A stretch of DNA of 64,000 nucleotides from Ricinus communis (lineage: Eukaryota > Streptophyta > Magnoliopsida > Malpighiales > Euphorbiaceae). A model generated the notes under the pieces. That model was not told where the DNA came from and made no database searches. It was given only the letters and a program-made list of their open reading frames with translations. Below are positions 54,829-64,000 of the stretch, piece after piece; positions within the stretch are counted from its first letter, which is position 1, and each line of letters begins with the position of its first letter. The stretch spans positions 15,066,001 to 15,130,000 of the forward strand of contig NC_063256.1 of assembly GCF_019578655.1 (NCBI RefSeq), given 5' to 3'. Both the position numbers and the translations under genes were made by a program.

Positions 54829-57179
54829 TGTCACGATCGATCTGTGGGCGTGACCAGCACTAGGGAATGGGTAAGCTTAAAGCCACCAAGACCCGTAGTA
54901 AGCCTTACTAATCGACATTTCAAATATGTATATTAAACCAGTCCGACATGCCATACACAAGTCTCTAACTGGACAATAATAATATTCCATAATTTGCTAC
55001 AAACTATATCAAACATAACATATCAAGTATACTACTGCAGAGAATCTAGAATTTAAAATAATTAAAAATATGAAAGTATAAATTATTTACAATAGGCCCG
55101 ATGCAGAAGGAAGTCGGGCTGTCAAGCGCAAGATGGCGGAGAACCCTAACTTCATCTGAAAAATTAAATTTGAGACTATCAGCCTCGAGAGTGAGTTAAA
55201 ATCATATAATCCTAAAACAATTATAGTCTTCCCAGTATAACAATTATTAAATCAGGATATCATAGCATATTATATTAAATTACGTGTCATGCCATAATTC
55301 AAAAATAAATTACAATTTAAATACTTATAGACGAGTGCCTCAGCAGAACCCTAACCCCCATACCAGTAGCCTTTCGGCTCTCTTACTCCAATAGGTCTGG
55401 CGCCTAGAGAGCGAATCTCAACCACGGTCCTTAAATCTAGTATGGACACTTGATTCCCAAATAAGCCGGCAGCTCAGAGAGCAACGCTCGACCAAAAACC
55501 TTCCTCCGGCAGTCAAACTTGCACAGCCCAGGAGTTATACTCAACTAGGGCAACCCAAAAATAACCATTACTACCTGTCTCTGATTATTACCGGTGCGCA
55601 TGCGGTCTTGATGCAACCCATCAGGTGGCATGTTCTGCTATCGCCTCATTCCAATGTCACAATCATAACATATATAGTAATTACAAATCCTATAAATATA
55701 GGCAAGCACAATTTATTTTAATAATATATTGAAAATTAAAATTTTGGTAGTCTCGTGTGAAGCAACATGCAAAATTACGTGTAACAAAAAATAATAATAA
55801 TATTAAAATAATATTAAATCTAATATTAACAATAACGAAAATATACTTACTATTAATAAGGCTAAAAATATTTGTAATAATTATCAACTAATGAAATTAC
55901 TCATAAAAATGATAATAATAATTATAATAATTATTTATCAATTGCATTGCATTTAATTTAGACATGACAAGGCACAAATGATAATATGATTTTAACTCAC
56001 AATTCTAACGCCTCTCCAGTTTTCTCCTACGTCTCGGGTGGGGCTGGCTGGATGAAAATTCTCAGTTAATAAGATATTCTTAATTTTTCTTAGGCCTAGA
56101 CCCCTAGATTAGACTGCCTAAAAGAATTCAAACTCGGAAATTCTACCGAAAATTCGGTAGAACCTCCTCTAAAATATAGACATTTACCTCCCGTATAACG
56201 GGTTCATACCTGCTAGAAACACTTCAAATATTATGCAATTATCTAACGGGAGTTGGGCCACCAAAACTATATTGTTTTTTTCGAATCTGCACCACACCAT
56301 AGATTGCAATTATTTTACAGACGGTCCGACATAATATCTATTTCACAACCAACCATATAAAATTTCAGACATTCAAACTAATTCAACACAATAATTAATC
56401 ACCCGCAAATTACAGCATTTATATTTAAATCATAATAATTAAATTTAATTAAATTATATTATTCAAAATTGATATTTAATAGCAATAATATTTTATAAAA
56501 CTATAAAATAATTTTTAGGGTCAATAAAATTAATACCGATCCGAAAATTAAAAATTATGCACGTCCGGAAAACACCTGAGTCCGAAAGCCGGTACTGCCA
56601 ACGGTGTCGGAATTTGAATTTGAAAGCGCCTAGGCGAAGTTTGAGTTGCGGGGAGTCCGAAAACACAAGAGTTTTGGCCGGATACTCGCCGGAAGGCACC
56701 GGATCGATGCGGGAAAGGAGCTGCTCCGTTGAGGCTTGACTGAGGCTGCCGGCGAGGATTTCACGGCTAGGAAGTTTGCCGCAGGGATTCCCGGTTGCAG
56801 GGAGCTCGATTCCGGCGTCGGACGAGCGGTTGGACGTCGGCAGGCAGCCGATTCGACGACAGCAGCCCCTTTCTTCCTTCAGTCGACGTCGATAGCGGAA
56901 GAAAGGAGGAAGGGGAGGTGGCGTGGCGTGGCGGCGAGGAGGGGAAGGAGGAGAAGCTGGCGGCGGCAACAGCTCGGCGCAGGTGGAAGGAGGGAGAGGG
57001 GAGGCTGTCGGGGACGGAAGGAAGAAAAGAAGAAGAGGAAGGAAGGAAAGAGAGGGAAGGGAAAGGGAGAGGGAAAAAGGGGAAAATTTTTCCTTTTTCT
57101 CCTTTTTTTATAATATTTATTTATTTATTTATTATTATTATTATTATTATTTATTAATCTTTTTCTTCCAATTATTACA
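54829..57179 (-). repeat. 5' LTR of element C
   Basis: About 2,351 bases, homologous end to end with 32346-34741. It includes the short-repeat region with GGCTCTCTTACTCC and GCCTAGAGAGCG phrases, the G/A-rich tract (56880-57090 on plus) and (TTA)n (57120-57155). Confidence 0.88.
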
Positions 57180-57184
57180 ACTAT

Positions 57185-58839
57185 AATTTTCATATCAGGT
57201 TCAATTTTAAAGTCTAATGTCTACATGATCAGTTTTTATTAGGCAATCATACAACATATATTTTGCATTCATTCAAAATAAAGTAAAAGAATAAAGTGTA
57301 GAAAGTAAATATAAGTGTTACAATCCGCTTACAACTAAACACATTGAAAAGAAAACACCTAAAACTACATACAACATATAAAATTGTACAAAACTCGACA
57401 AATTGGCCCAAAAAATGCACAAAGCTAATCAGCCTAGTCGATCGGCTTTGGGAGGCTTGGTAGGTCTTTTTCATAGTTTTCTTCAGTTATCACTCTTAAA
57501 AGCTGATTGTTACATGCACAGAGAAAAAATTTGATTAGAATATGTAAAATTCTAGAAATTTAAATAAAATTAAAATAAATAAGACTTAAAAATATATAAA
57601 TCTTAGAAATTTAATCTTGACAGTAACAAATATAGAATTTCAAGGCAGATTTCAATTTTAATATACAACTCTAAAATTCTAATTCAGAAAAATATAAAAT
57701 AATTATATTTCCTTATCATTTATCTAATCAGATTCAAAATTCAATAAAATCACAATATCAAATTCAAATCCTACATGTTTCTATTATCATTTTCAAAATC
57801 CAATAAAATCAGCATGTCAAATGGAAAGAAATCATAATCTAATAATGTGAATTATATTTATTCATTAAAAAGTAAACCTAATCGTGTTTCTAGATTCATA
57901 AATAAGCATAAAATAACAAGTTGAGAAAAGGATGTTGATGATGTGGTAGTAGGGGAACCCTTAGGTTGTCACCATAGATTACTATTTTGTGAGTCTCAAG
58001 AGACGAGGAAGCAGTTGAATCAAAGATTGGCGAAGAATCCAATTGTGCTTGAGATTTTAAAAATACTTTTGTCATTCTAAATACATTTCCTGATTTAGAA
58101 TTCTTTCTTAGTGGCTTGCTAAAAACTAGCTCTTTTATATGTCGATGTACTTCTAGTAATTTTTTAGTGTAGCTATAGACTTAGGCCATATTAGTCCATT
58201 TATAGGAGTATGGTTAGAAAATCCTAGAAAAATAAATAAATATTCAATTATTTTAAAAAATAAATTATAATTATCCTTCGCTTTATTAAATTAATATCAA
58301 ATAAAAGAAGGACTAAATCTTTTATATTCAAAACATTATCATGAAAAATATTTAAAATTTTTAATAATTATCATAAATACCTTATAAAAACTTATTTTTA
58401 CCAATTTTGGCATTTTAGGTCGAAAATACACGTAGAACGACATTAGATTTTTAAAAACGGCCAATCAATACAGTGTAGACCCAATTGGCTCCGCACAAAG
58501 CTGATTCGACTCTATGTAGAGCCGATTCGGTTGTACACAGAGTCGATTGGCTCCAATGAGCAAAAGTTTTGAAAATTTTAACGATTTAGTCACTAAACTT
58601 ATAAAAACTGTCGTTTCACTCCTCAGACTTTATTTTTTATATCAACTAGGTCCAAATTAATCTTAGAAAAGTAATTTTAAGTTTGATTATTCTCAACCTT
58701 TACTCAGATTTGCCCCTCCTTAGTCTTCCAAGACTCGAGAAAGGCAATAACTTTCACCATCTAGTTTTCTGTAATTGTTTTCTGTAATTTTCTTGATATC
58801 TAAATCCGAAAATTTGGTGCTGACAAGACGCGATACTAA
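57185..58839. other. Unassigned DNA between element C and CACTA-2
   Basis: No gene seen. At 58480-58560 a small cluster of AGCCGATTCGG/AGTCGATTGGCT variants occurs (for example CCAATTGGCTCCGC, AGAGCCGATTCGG and AGAGTCGATTGGC). A similar AGTCGATCGGCT lies at 57435. This resembles the compact motif clusters in retrotransposon promoters, but no LTR limits were found. Confidence 0.4.
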
Positions 58840-59160
58840 AACTACAAAACAATAGTGTCCAGCACAAACAATGTCGTCGCTAATGTGAGGCTAGAGTCGC
58901 CAATATAGGTTAGCAATAGTGTAGCGACAGACGCTAGTCGTCGCTAAATTAGATGTTGTTACTCCTGTAGCAATGAGAAATTCGTCTGTCGGTATATAGC
59001 AACAGCAGTGACCATTGCTAAAATATAGGACAATCGTCACTAAGAGTGTAGCCAAAAAGTCATTATATCTCCATTTAGCGATGGATTGTAGTTGTAGATA
59101 GACCATTGGTAAGCGTAGCCATCGCTGTGCCATCAGTAAATGCCCGCTGGTAAATCTATT
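58840..59160. repeat. CACTA-2 terminus and subterminal repeats
   Basis: Variants of GTCGTCGCTAA, TTAGCGATGG, AGTGACCATTGCTAA and CGTCACTAAGAG are spread over about 300 bases beside the terminus. This is the usual layout of CACTA ends. Confidence 0.65.
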
Positions 59161-60117
59161 CTATTTTTAATTAAAATATTAATGTCCATCACTAATTTTT
59201 TAAAATACTTACTAATACTAATCGTTAACCAATTGCTATTTGTCTTTTATTCTTAAAATATTTAATTAATAACTATAATTATTTTTTATTCTTAAAATAT
59301 TTAATAATAACTGTGCTAATCCATCGGTAAATGGAGAGTTTTATTTTTAATAAAATTAATTAGAATATCATATTAATGATATTTTAATAATTTAAAAATT
59401 AAAATAGAAATTAAAATTATAAAAATGCAAAATATAATTAATTGTATACAAAAGTATTTAAAATATTTAATGAATTAAAAATAAAAATGTTATAATCTAC
59501 AATATAAAAAATATCTATCTAATCAGAGGCAGTGGAGGAGGAGTCGCCTTGGTCGTCAGCTGTAGGATCGGGGGTACCAGTGGCAAATGCATTAGCTGGC
59601 GGAGTAGGCGCAGGTAGTTAAATGATGCGAGCACCAAGCATGCTGTCACGACCCACTTTGTGGGCCCGTGACCGACACTAGGGAATGGGTAGGCTTAAGG
59701 CCACCAAAACCCGTAGTAAGCCTTACCAACCCGCAAAACCAGATATACAATTATCAAAATATAAAGTAGTCATAATTGTCTTGCATAATAAATCATCATA
59801 CTACCAACAGGAGTCAGAAAGTTATATAAATTTTAAAATTTCCTACTGCGGATACTCTAGAGTAAAAAATGACAAGTATATAAGTACAAGATAATTACAA
59901 AAGTCCAAAGAAGAAGAAGTCGGACTGTCGAATGTGCGATGGCGAAGGTCTTTAACTATCACCTGAAAAAAAAATTTACAACCGGGTATGGGTCTAGAGT
60001 GAGATAAAATCAAATAATCTAGAGACTATTGCAATCTTCACAGGAAATATTAATTATTCGAATCCATATATCAAACCCTGAACATAAACAGAAATCATGA
60101 CGTCATCATACCATAAT

Positions 60118-60146
60118 GAAATAAATAAATAAATAAATAAATAAAA
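60118..60146. repeat. (AAAT)n microsatellite
   Basis: Seven tandem AAAT/AAATA-type units inside the solo LTR. Confidence 0.85.
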
Positions 60147-61668
60147 ATATCTTTGTTTCTTTTCTTTTCGGGACGAGTGGCTCGGTAGAACCCTAAACCC
60201 CAAATCCTAGTAGCCTTTCGGCTCTCTTAATCCAACAGGTCTGGCGCCCAGAGAGCAAGCTCGATCAGGGTCCTTACCTCCAGCCTGAACACTTGAATTC
60301 CAAATAAGCCGGCGCCCAGAGAGCATTGCTCGATCAGGGACCTTAACTCCGACAATCAACTGAACTCAGCCCAGAGAGCAAGCTCGATTAGGGCAGACAA
60401 ATCCGTAATAACCTTATATCCATGATCATTCTGCAGAGTGCGCCGGCGTCACGATGTAACCATCGAGCGGCATGTTCTACAAGCCACATTTCCCAATTCG
60501 CAATCATCACATATAATAAATATCATTATCTGATGAACTCAACCAACACATATCGAAATAAAGATTAAAGATTTAAGGTAAAATAACGTGAAATTTGTGA
60601 GGGGAAAAATAATAACGTTTATCTTATTATAACATACTAATAATAATATTTATATTATTTCAAATATTAATAATCAAGTGAAATCATTTATTTTGCGATA
60701 CTAATAATCATATTATGCATAAACTTTCAAAATAGCATATTAAATCAGACTTAGCAATAGTGCAATGATTAAATGACTTTAACTCACAGATATAACGCGT
60801 TCATGATCCGCTCTCGCCTCGGGTGGAGTGGCGGGAAAGGCTGAATTATCTAATAACAAAAGACATACAATTAATAGACATTCGAAAATTTTTCCTAAAC
60901 TTAGACCCTAAGGTCGACTGCCTAGAATTAAATTGGACTCGAGGATTCTGCCGAAAATTTGACAGAACCTCCCCTAAATTACGGATATTTACCCCCCGTA
61001 AAACGGGTCCAGGACCTGCCACAAACATATCAAACATGCTGGAATTTAATAACAGGAGCCGGGCCACAAGAACTGCACTAATATTTTCCCGACTCCAAAA
61101 CACCACAACCCAAACAATTTAATTTGATTTATTTTTAAACTACCCAACACAAGCAATTAATAGCCACAATAACTTTCTAATATTATAACAAAATTTTTCA
61201 GAGTCTAATAAAATTATACCGAGTTAAAAATTAAAATATTTAGCGCTCAGAAAAACACCGGGGTCAGGAAGCCGATCCCGCCAGCAGTGTCGAATTCAAA
61301 TCGGGAGCGCCCACTGAAGCCAGTCGGGAGTCAGAATCACGAGTTTTGGTAGGAAAGTCGGCTATACGCGACACTTCCCAAGGCCGGCAAGGATTTTCCG
61401 ACGGAGGAGGGTTGCTTCCGGAGTTTTGGGGATGGGGAGTCCGATTCCGGCGTCGGTTTGCGGAAAGGACGGCCGGCAGGGAGGCCGAACCGACAATGGC
61501 AGCCTCCCCCTAGCCTTTGGTCGGCGTCGTGTGCGGCGGGAAGGAGGCGGGGAGGGCCAGGCTGCGACAAGCTACAAGAGGGGAGACGCAGGAACGGGGA
61601 AGGAGCAGTGGGGCTGGGGGAGAAGGAAGGAAAAGAGAGAGGGAGGAGAAAAAGGAGGGATTTTTTTT

Positions 61669-61670
<2 letters not shown>

Positions 61671-61712
<42 letters not shown>
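61671..61712. repeat. (AT)n microsatellite in the solo LTR
   Basis: About 42 bases of uninterrupted AT dinucleotides, at the place where the element C LTRs carry (TTA)n. Confidence 0.95.
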
Positions 61713-61716
<4 letters not shown>

Positions 61717-63123
61717 TATTGTTATTATTACAACTAAGGGTGTTACACATGCGAACTATGTGTTGCATCATCTGCTCTAGCTTTACTATGTAGGTGTTGT
61801 ACTCTTGTTCTACCTCTGCTCGTAGCTCGTATCAGCTGGTGAAGGATTGGAAGAACCCTAGTCAGGCTAAGATACAGCAGCTGCCTGTGCCTCAATAGTA
61901 TCTTGTACGTTGTAAAATAAAAATAATTAAATAAAATATTAAATTAAAATACTAGGAATAATTATTAGTCATTTATAAGTCATAAGTAATTTGCAATGAT
62001 CTGCTAGGACTTGCTGTCGATGAACTGCCCATCGGTCTTATTGTGCAACCGTCAGAACAGCTTATATGTGGTAGGTTCGCAACCTAACTATTTGGCCTGT
62101 ATAAAAGAAATGAAAATTTTAAAATTAAAGGTTATAAACGAAATTAATACTTGTAATTAAATAATTAAAATTTGTTAATTCTTAATAGTGCCCGTCTATG
62201 GTTAATGGTTGATCTCGACTCAGCAATGTGACGAGCAAGGCTTCTACTAAGACCGACAACCTTGTTGAGACGATTCTTGTTGTGGGTCTTAGAGGCTGCC
62301 TTTACCTTAGGCCTCTTCTAGTAGTCTGTCTAGTGTGCCCAAACATCCTCTGGAGCACACTGAGGCCTCTTCCTACTTCTTACAGCCGGATACTATGTCA
62401 TGGTATCTCTCGGCTGCCTGCCTACCCCAAGTAAGTTGGAGCTGGTCCTCGTACATGGGCTCTCAGCTAAAAGATTTCTGTAAATAAAAAAAATAAATAA
62501 ATTTTAATACTAATAAACTTTAAATATTAAAAGAAATTATAATCATAATACCTATTACTTGCCACTCGGTGAAGTACAACTCCTTCGCTGCCTTAGGCAC
62601 AAATCTCCATACATACCGTTCGTACTCTATAGTATTCTTCAAGATTTTTGAGATCCTCACCGAGCATGAATGAAAGAGTAGCAACTTGTATACAAGAATA
62701 AGATTCTGTTAGTTTATACAAGAATAATCATTTTCAGAAATTATCAATACAAATAAATAATTAAATTTATTACCTCTCATTCTCAATCAAAATTTGGGGC
62801 TTCTCCGATGAAGATTCCACCAATGAGGTCTTCTTAGGTGGTGATACTGGTGTAGTATGAGGTGGAACAATAGTAGTGGATGGTGGAACAAAAGTAGCAG
62901 GTGAAGAAGCTCTGAGTATGGTGAAGGTTGGCGGAACATAAGTAACAAGTGAAGAAGGTGTGGGTGCAATGGAAGGTGGCAGAGGCAGTAACAGCCTCAA
63001 TGTTGGTGTATAAGTCAGTGTAGAAAAAGAATGTATATATGTTTGGGATATCTCAATAATAAGGGATAAGGGTGGTGGATGAGGTCGTCCACGATACTCC
63101 TTACGAGAGCGTATGTTTGCCAT

Positions 63124-64000
63124 CTGAATTATTTTATTTTTTCAAATAATACCAACATCATATATTATTTAAAAAATATCAAAAGCTTAAAATAAACAAT
63201 TGCAGTGAATATAGAAAAAACATATAATAATGAGAGATATTCTTTTATCCATACCATACTGCTACATCAAATAGCCATTAGAGGCATTTCAGATTTTGCA
63301 ACCGTGCTTTGCACTCTGACAAGTGTATTTTATACACTGTCTTAAATCAAATTTAGTAGGTTTTTGAGAATTTATATGCAACGGCTCCTTAGGATTGTTA
63401 GGCTATAAAAATCTCATCAAATGGCCTTCAATGGTTGATCAACAACCTTTAAAAAGCCTACATTATTGTGTATTTAATTTTTCTTCTTCTTGCAATTAAT
63501 TTCTTGAATCTTGGTTGTTATAAGAGCTTGAATGCTCTAGTAAGATTTGGGTATTAGCCAAAATACTTGGATTATAGTTTGGAGTTAGCCTAGGTAAAAC
63601 TCTTGTGAAGGTTGTGTGTGAGCCATAAAACACAAGTTGTAAGGTTTAATATGAGCCATAAAACACTAAGTTGAGAGTGAGCTTAGGAAAACTTTATTTG
63701 TAAAGAGTGAAAGTTTAATGAATTTCCAATTGTGTAACACTTGAACCATTAAATTTTTTTGTGTTTTATTCTCTCTAATCCTTCTTTATCCTCTCTAACA
63801 AAAGTTCCGTTTTTCATTATTTCTCTATTAACCAATTCAACCCTTTTTTTTGACTTATAAGGGTAAACAATTTTGATTATTACTCTTTAGGAATTTTTTT
63901 ATTTCTCAAAATAATAAACTTACTAAAATTAATATATTAATTATAAGATTATTAAAATTATTTTTTAAGTATATTTTTTTACTCTTAAAATTTTATTGAA
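63124..64000. other. Right-edge DNA, possible LTR-like sequence
   Basis: No coding signal. The 63250-63830 stretch has repeated phrases (GTGAGCCATAAAACACAAGTTG and ATGAGCCATAAAACACTAAGTTG at about 63628 and 63650) and ends in a pyrimidine-rich run. This resembles a Ty1/copia LTR, but no second copy or ends were seen. Confidence 0.3.

Larger units (their letters stand above)
32346..57179 (-). mobile_element. Ty3/gypsy element C (Tekay/Del-like), split by a 15-kb nest
   Basis: The 5' LTR (57179-54829), primer site and gag (54653-53307) lie on one side. Protease-to-integrase (about 38238-34799), polypurine tract and 3' LTR (34741-32346) lie on the other, all on the minus strand. Both LTRs begin TGTAATAAT and end TCGTGACA in element orientation. 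The outer flanks are ACTAC (32341-32345) and ACTAT (57180-57184), a 5-bp target duplication with one mismatch, so both halves come from one insertion. Elements D and B occupy 38239-53306 between gag and protease. Long LTRs and a chromodomain-like pol end fit the Tekay/Del group. Confidence 0.85.
59644..61747 (-). mobile_element. Solo LTR, relative of element C LTRs
   Basis: The plus strand starts TGTCACGACCCACTTTGTGG and ends AAGGGTGTTACA, giving matching LTR tips (TGTAACACCC and GGGTCGTGACA in element orientation). It shares the AGTAGCCTTTCGGCTCTCTT and GGCGCCCAGAGAGC phrases, the G/A-rich tract (61540-61660) and a terminal simple repeat with the element C LTRs. Flanked by perfect 5-bp duplications CATGC (59639-59643 and 61748-61752). 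No internal region is present: it arose by recombination between the two LTRs. Confidence 0.92.
58840..63123 (-). mobile_element. CACTA DNA transposon (CACTA-2), interrupted by a solo LTR
   Basis: The left edge reads AACTACAAAACAATAGTG, a CACTA terminus with its first C changed (58840). Then come repeated TAGCGACG-like subterminal motifs and minus-strand transposase exons up to ATG 63123. The solo LTR at 59644-61747 splits the last coding part. The other terminus is not in the window. Confidence 0.7.
59520..63123 (-). pseudogene. CACTA-2 transposase (Transposase_24/Ptta En/Spm type), decayed
   Basis: Minus-strand pieces in order: 63123-62770 (Pro/Ser/Thr-rich N-terminus, PPSTTIVPPHTTPVSP); about 62680-62560 (ISKILKNTIEYERYVWRFVP, KAAKELYFTEWQ); about 62450-62220 (QAAERYHDIVSGCKK, then ASKTHNKNRLNKVVGLSRSL in another frame); about 62100-61990 (LGCEPTTYKLF, RLHNKTDGQFIDSKS); about 61900-61753 (Ala/Gln-rich stretch, then EQMMQHIVRMC); and, beyond the solo LTR, 59643-59520 (LPAPTPPANAFATGTPDPTA, then an acidic end with TAG). 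The order of these blocks is that of plant Ptta/En/Spm proteins. Stops and frameshifts occur, so it is inactive. Intron borders were not fixed. Confidence 0.7.

Noticed and set aside
61671..61712. AT dinucleotide run as a possible hairpin terminator or origin
   Set aside because: A simple microsatellite within a solo LTR; no further evidence of function.

Overview
This is nuclear DNA from a flowering plant, very probably a eudicot: two host genes with plant-type intron/exon structure sit in AT-rich DNA packed with plant retrotransposon and DNA-transposon families (Athila-type and other Ty3/gypsy elements, CACTA, Mutator-like, an endogenous pararetrovirus relic) plus a small plastid insertion. 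I cannot name the species from the sequence.

Host genes. The left edge (38-3253, minus strand) carries the first three coding exons of the exocyst subunit SEC8; the rest lies outside the window. At 15872-18875 (plus strand) is a complete eight-exon gene for splicing factor 3B subunit 4 (SF3B4, the SF3b49 homologue): two RRMs and a Pro-rich tail, 376 residues. These are the only two intact host genes seen.

Transposon layout. 4464-4938 is a DUF4283 (LINE-type) fragment cut by a composite minus-strand Ty3/gypsy element A (4939-9475) that has three LTR copies and only gag plus an unassigned ORF. 9481-11352 is a decayed endogenous caulimovirid coat/zinc-knuckle frame. 12175-13933 is the 3' part of a CACTA element, with subterminal repeats and a CACTA terminus. 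20064-21345 is a small Mutator-like element with terminal inverted repeats and a near-perfect 10-bp target duplication. 22381-22762 is a three-unit tandem array of a palindromic MITE-like sequence. 23341-31590 is an Athila-derived element E (LTR, tRNA-Asp primer site, gag, protease, no RT/integrase, 3' ORF). It is followed by a plastid ycf2 fragment (about 31636-31860).

The right half is one large nest. A minus-strand, Tekay/Del-like Ty3/gypsy element C has its 3' half at 32346-38238 and its 5' half at 53307-57179, with 2.4-kb LTRs and flanking target duplications ACTAC/ACTAT. The 15 kb between the halves holds a second Athila-derived element D (38239-46469, plus) and a further Ty3/gypsy element B (46470-53306, minus) with a nearly complete but mutated gag-pol. 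From 58840 to at least 63123 is a second CACTA element (minus) whose last coding part is split by a solo LTR (59644-61747) with a perfect CATGC target duplication.

Most notable are the two Athila-derived elements. Both lack reverse transcriptase and integrase. Both keep a 3' ORF preceded by the same module: a cluster of CACGGCCGTG-like palindromes, a TATA-like box and a GTAAGT splice donor. A related motif cluster sits in their LTRs. This suggests a non-autonomous family with its own internal promoter and spliced leader.
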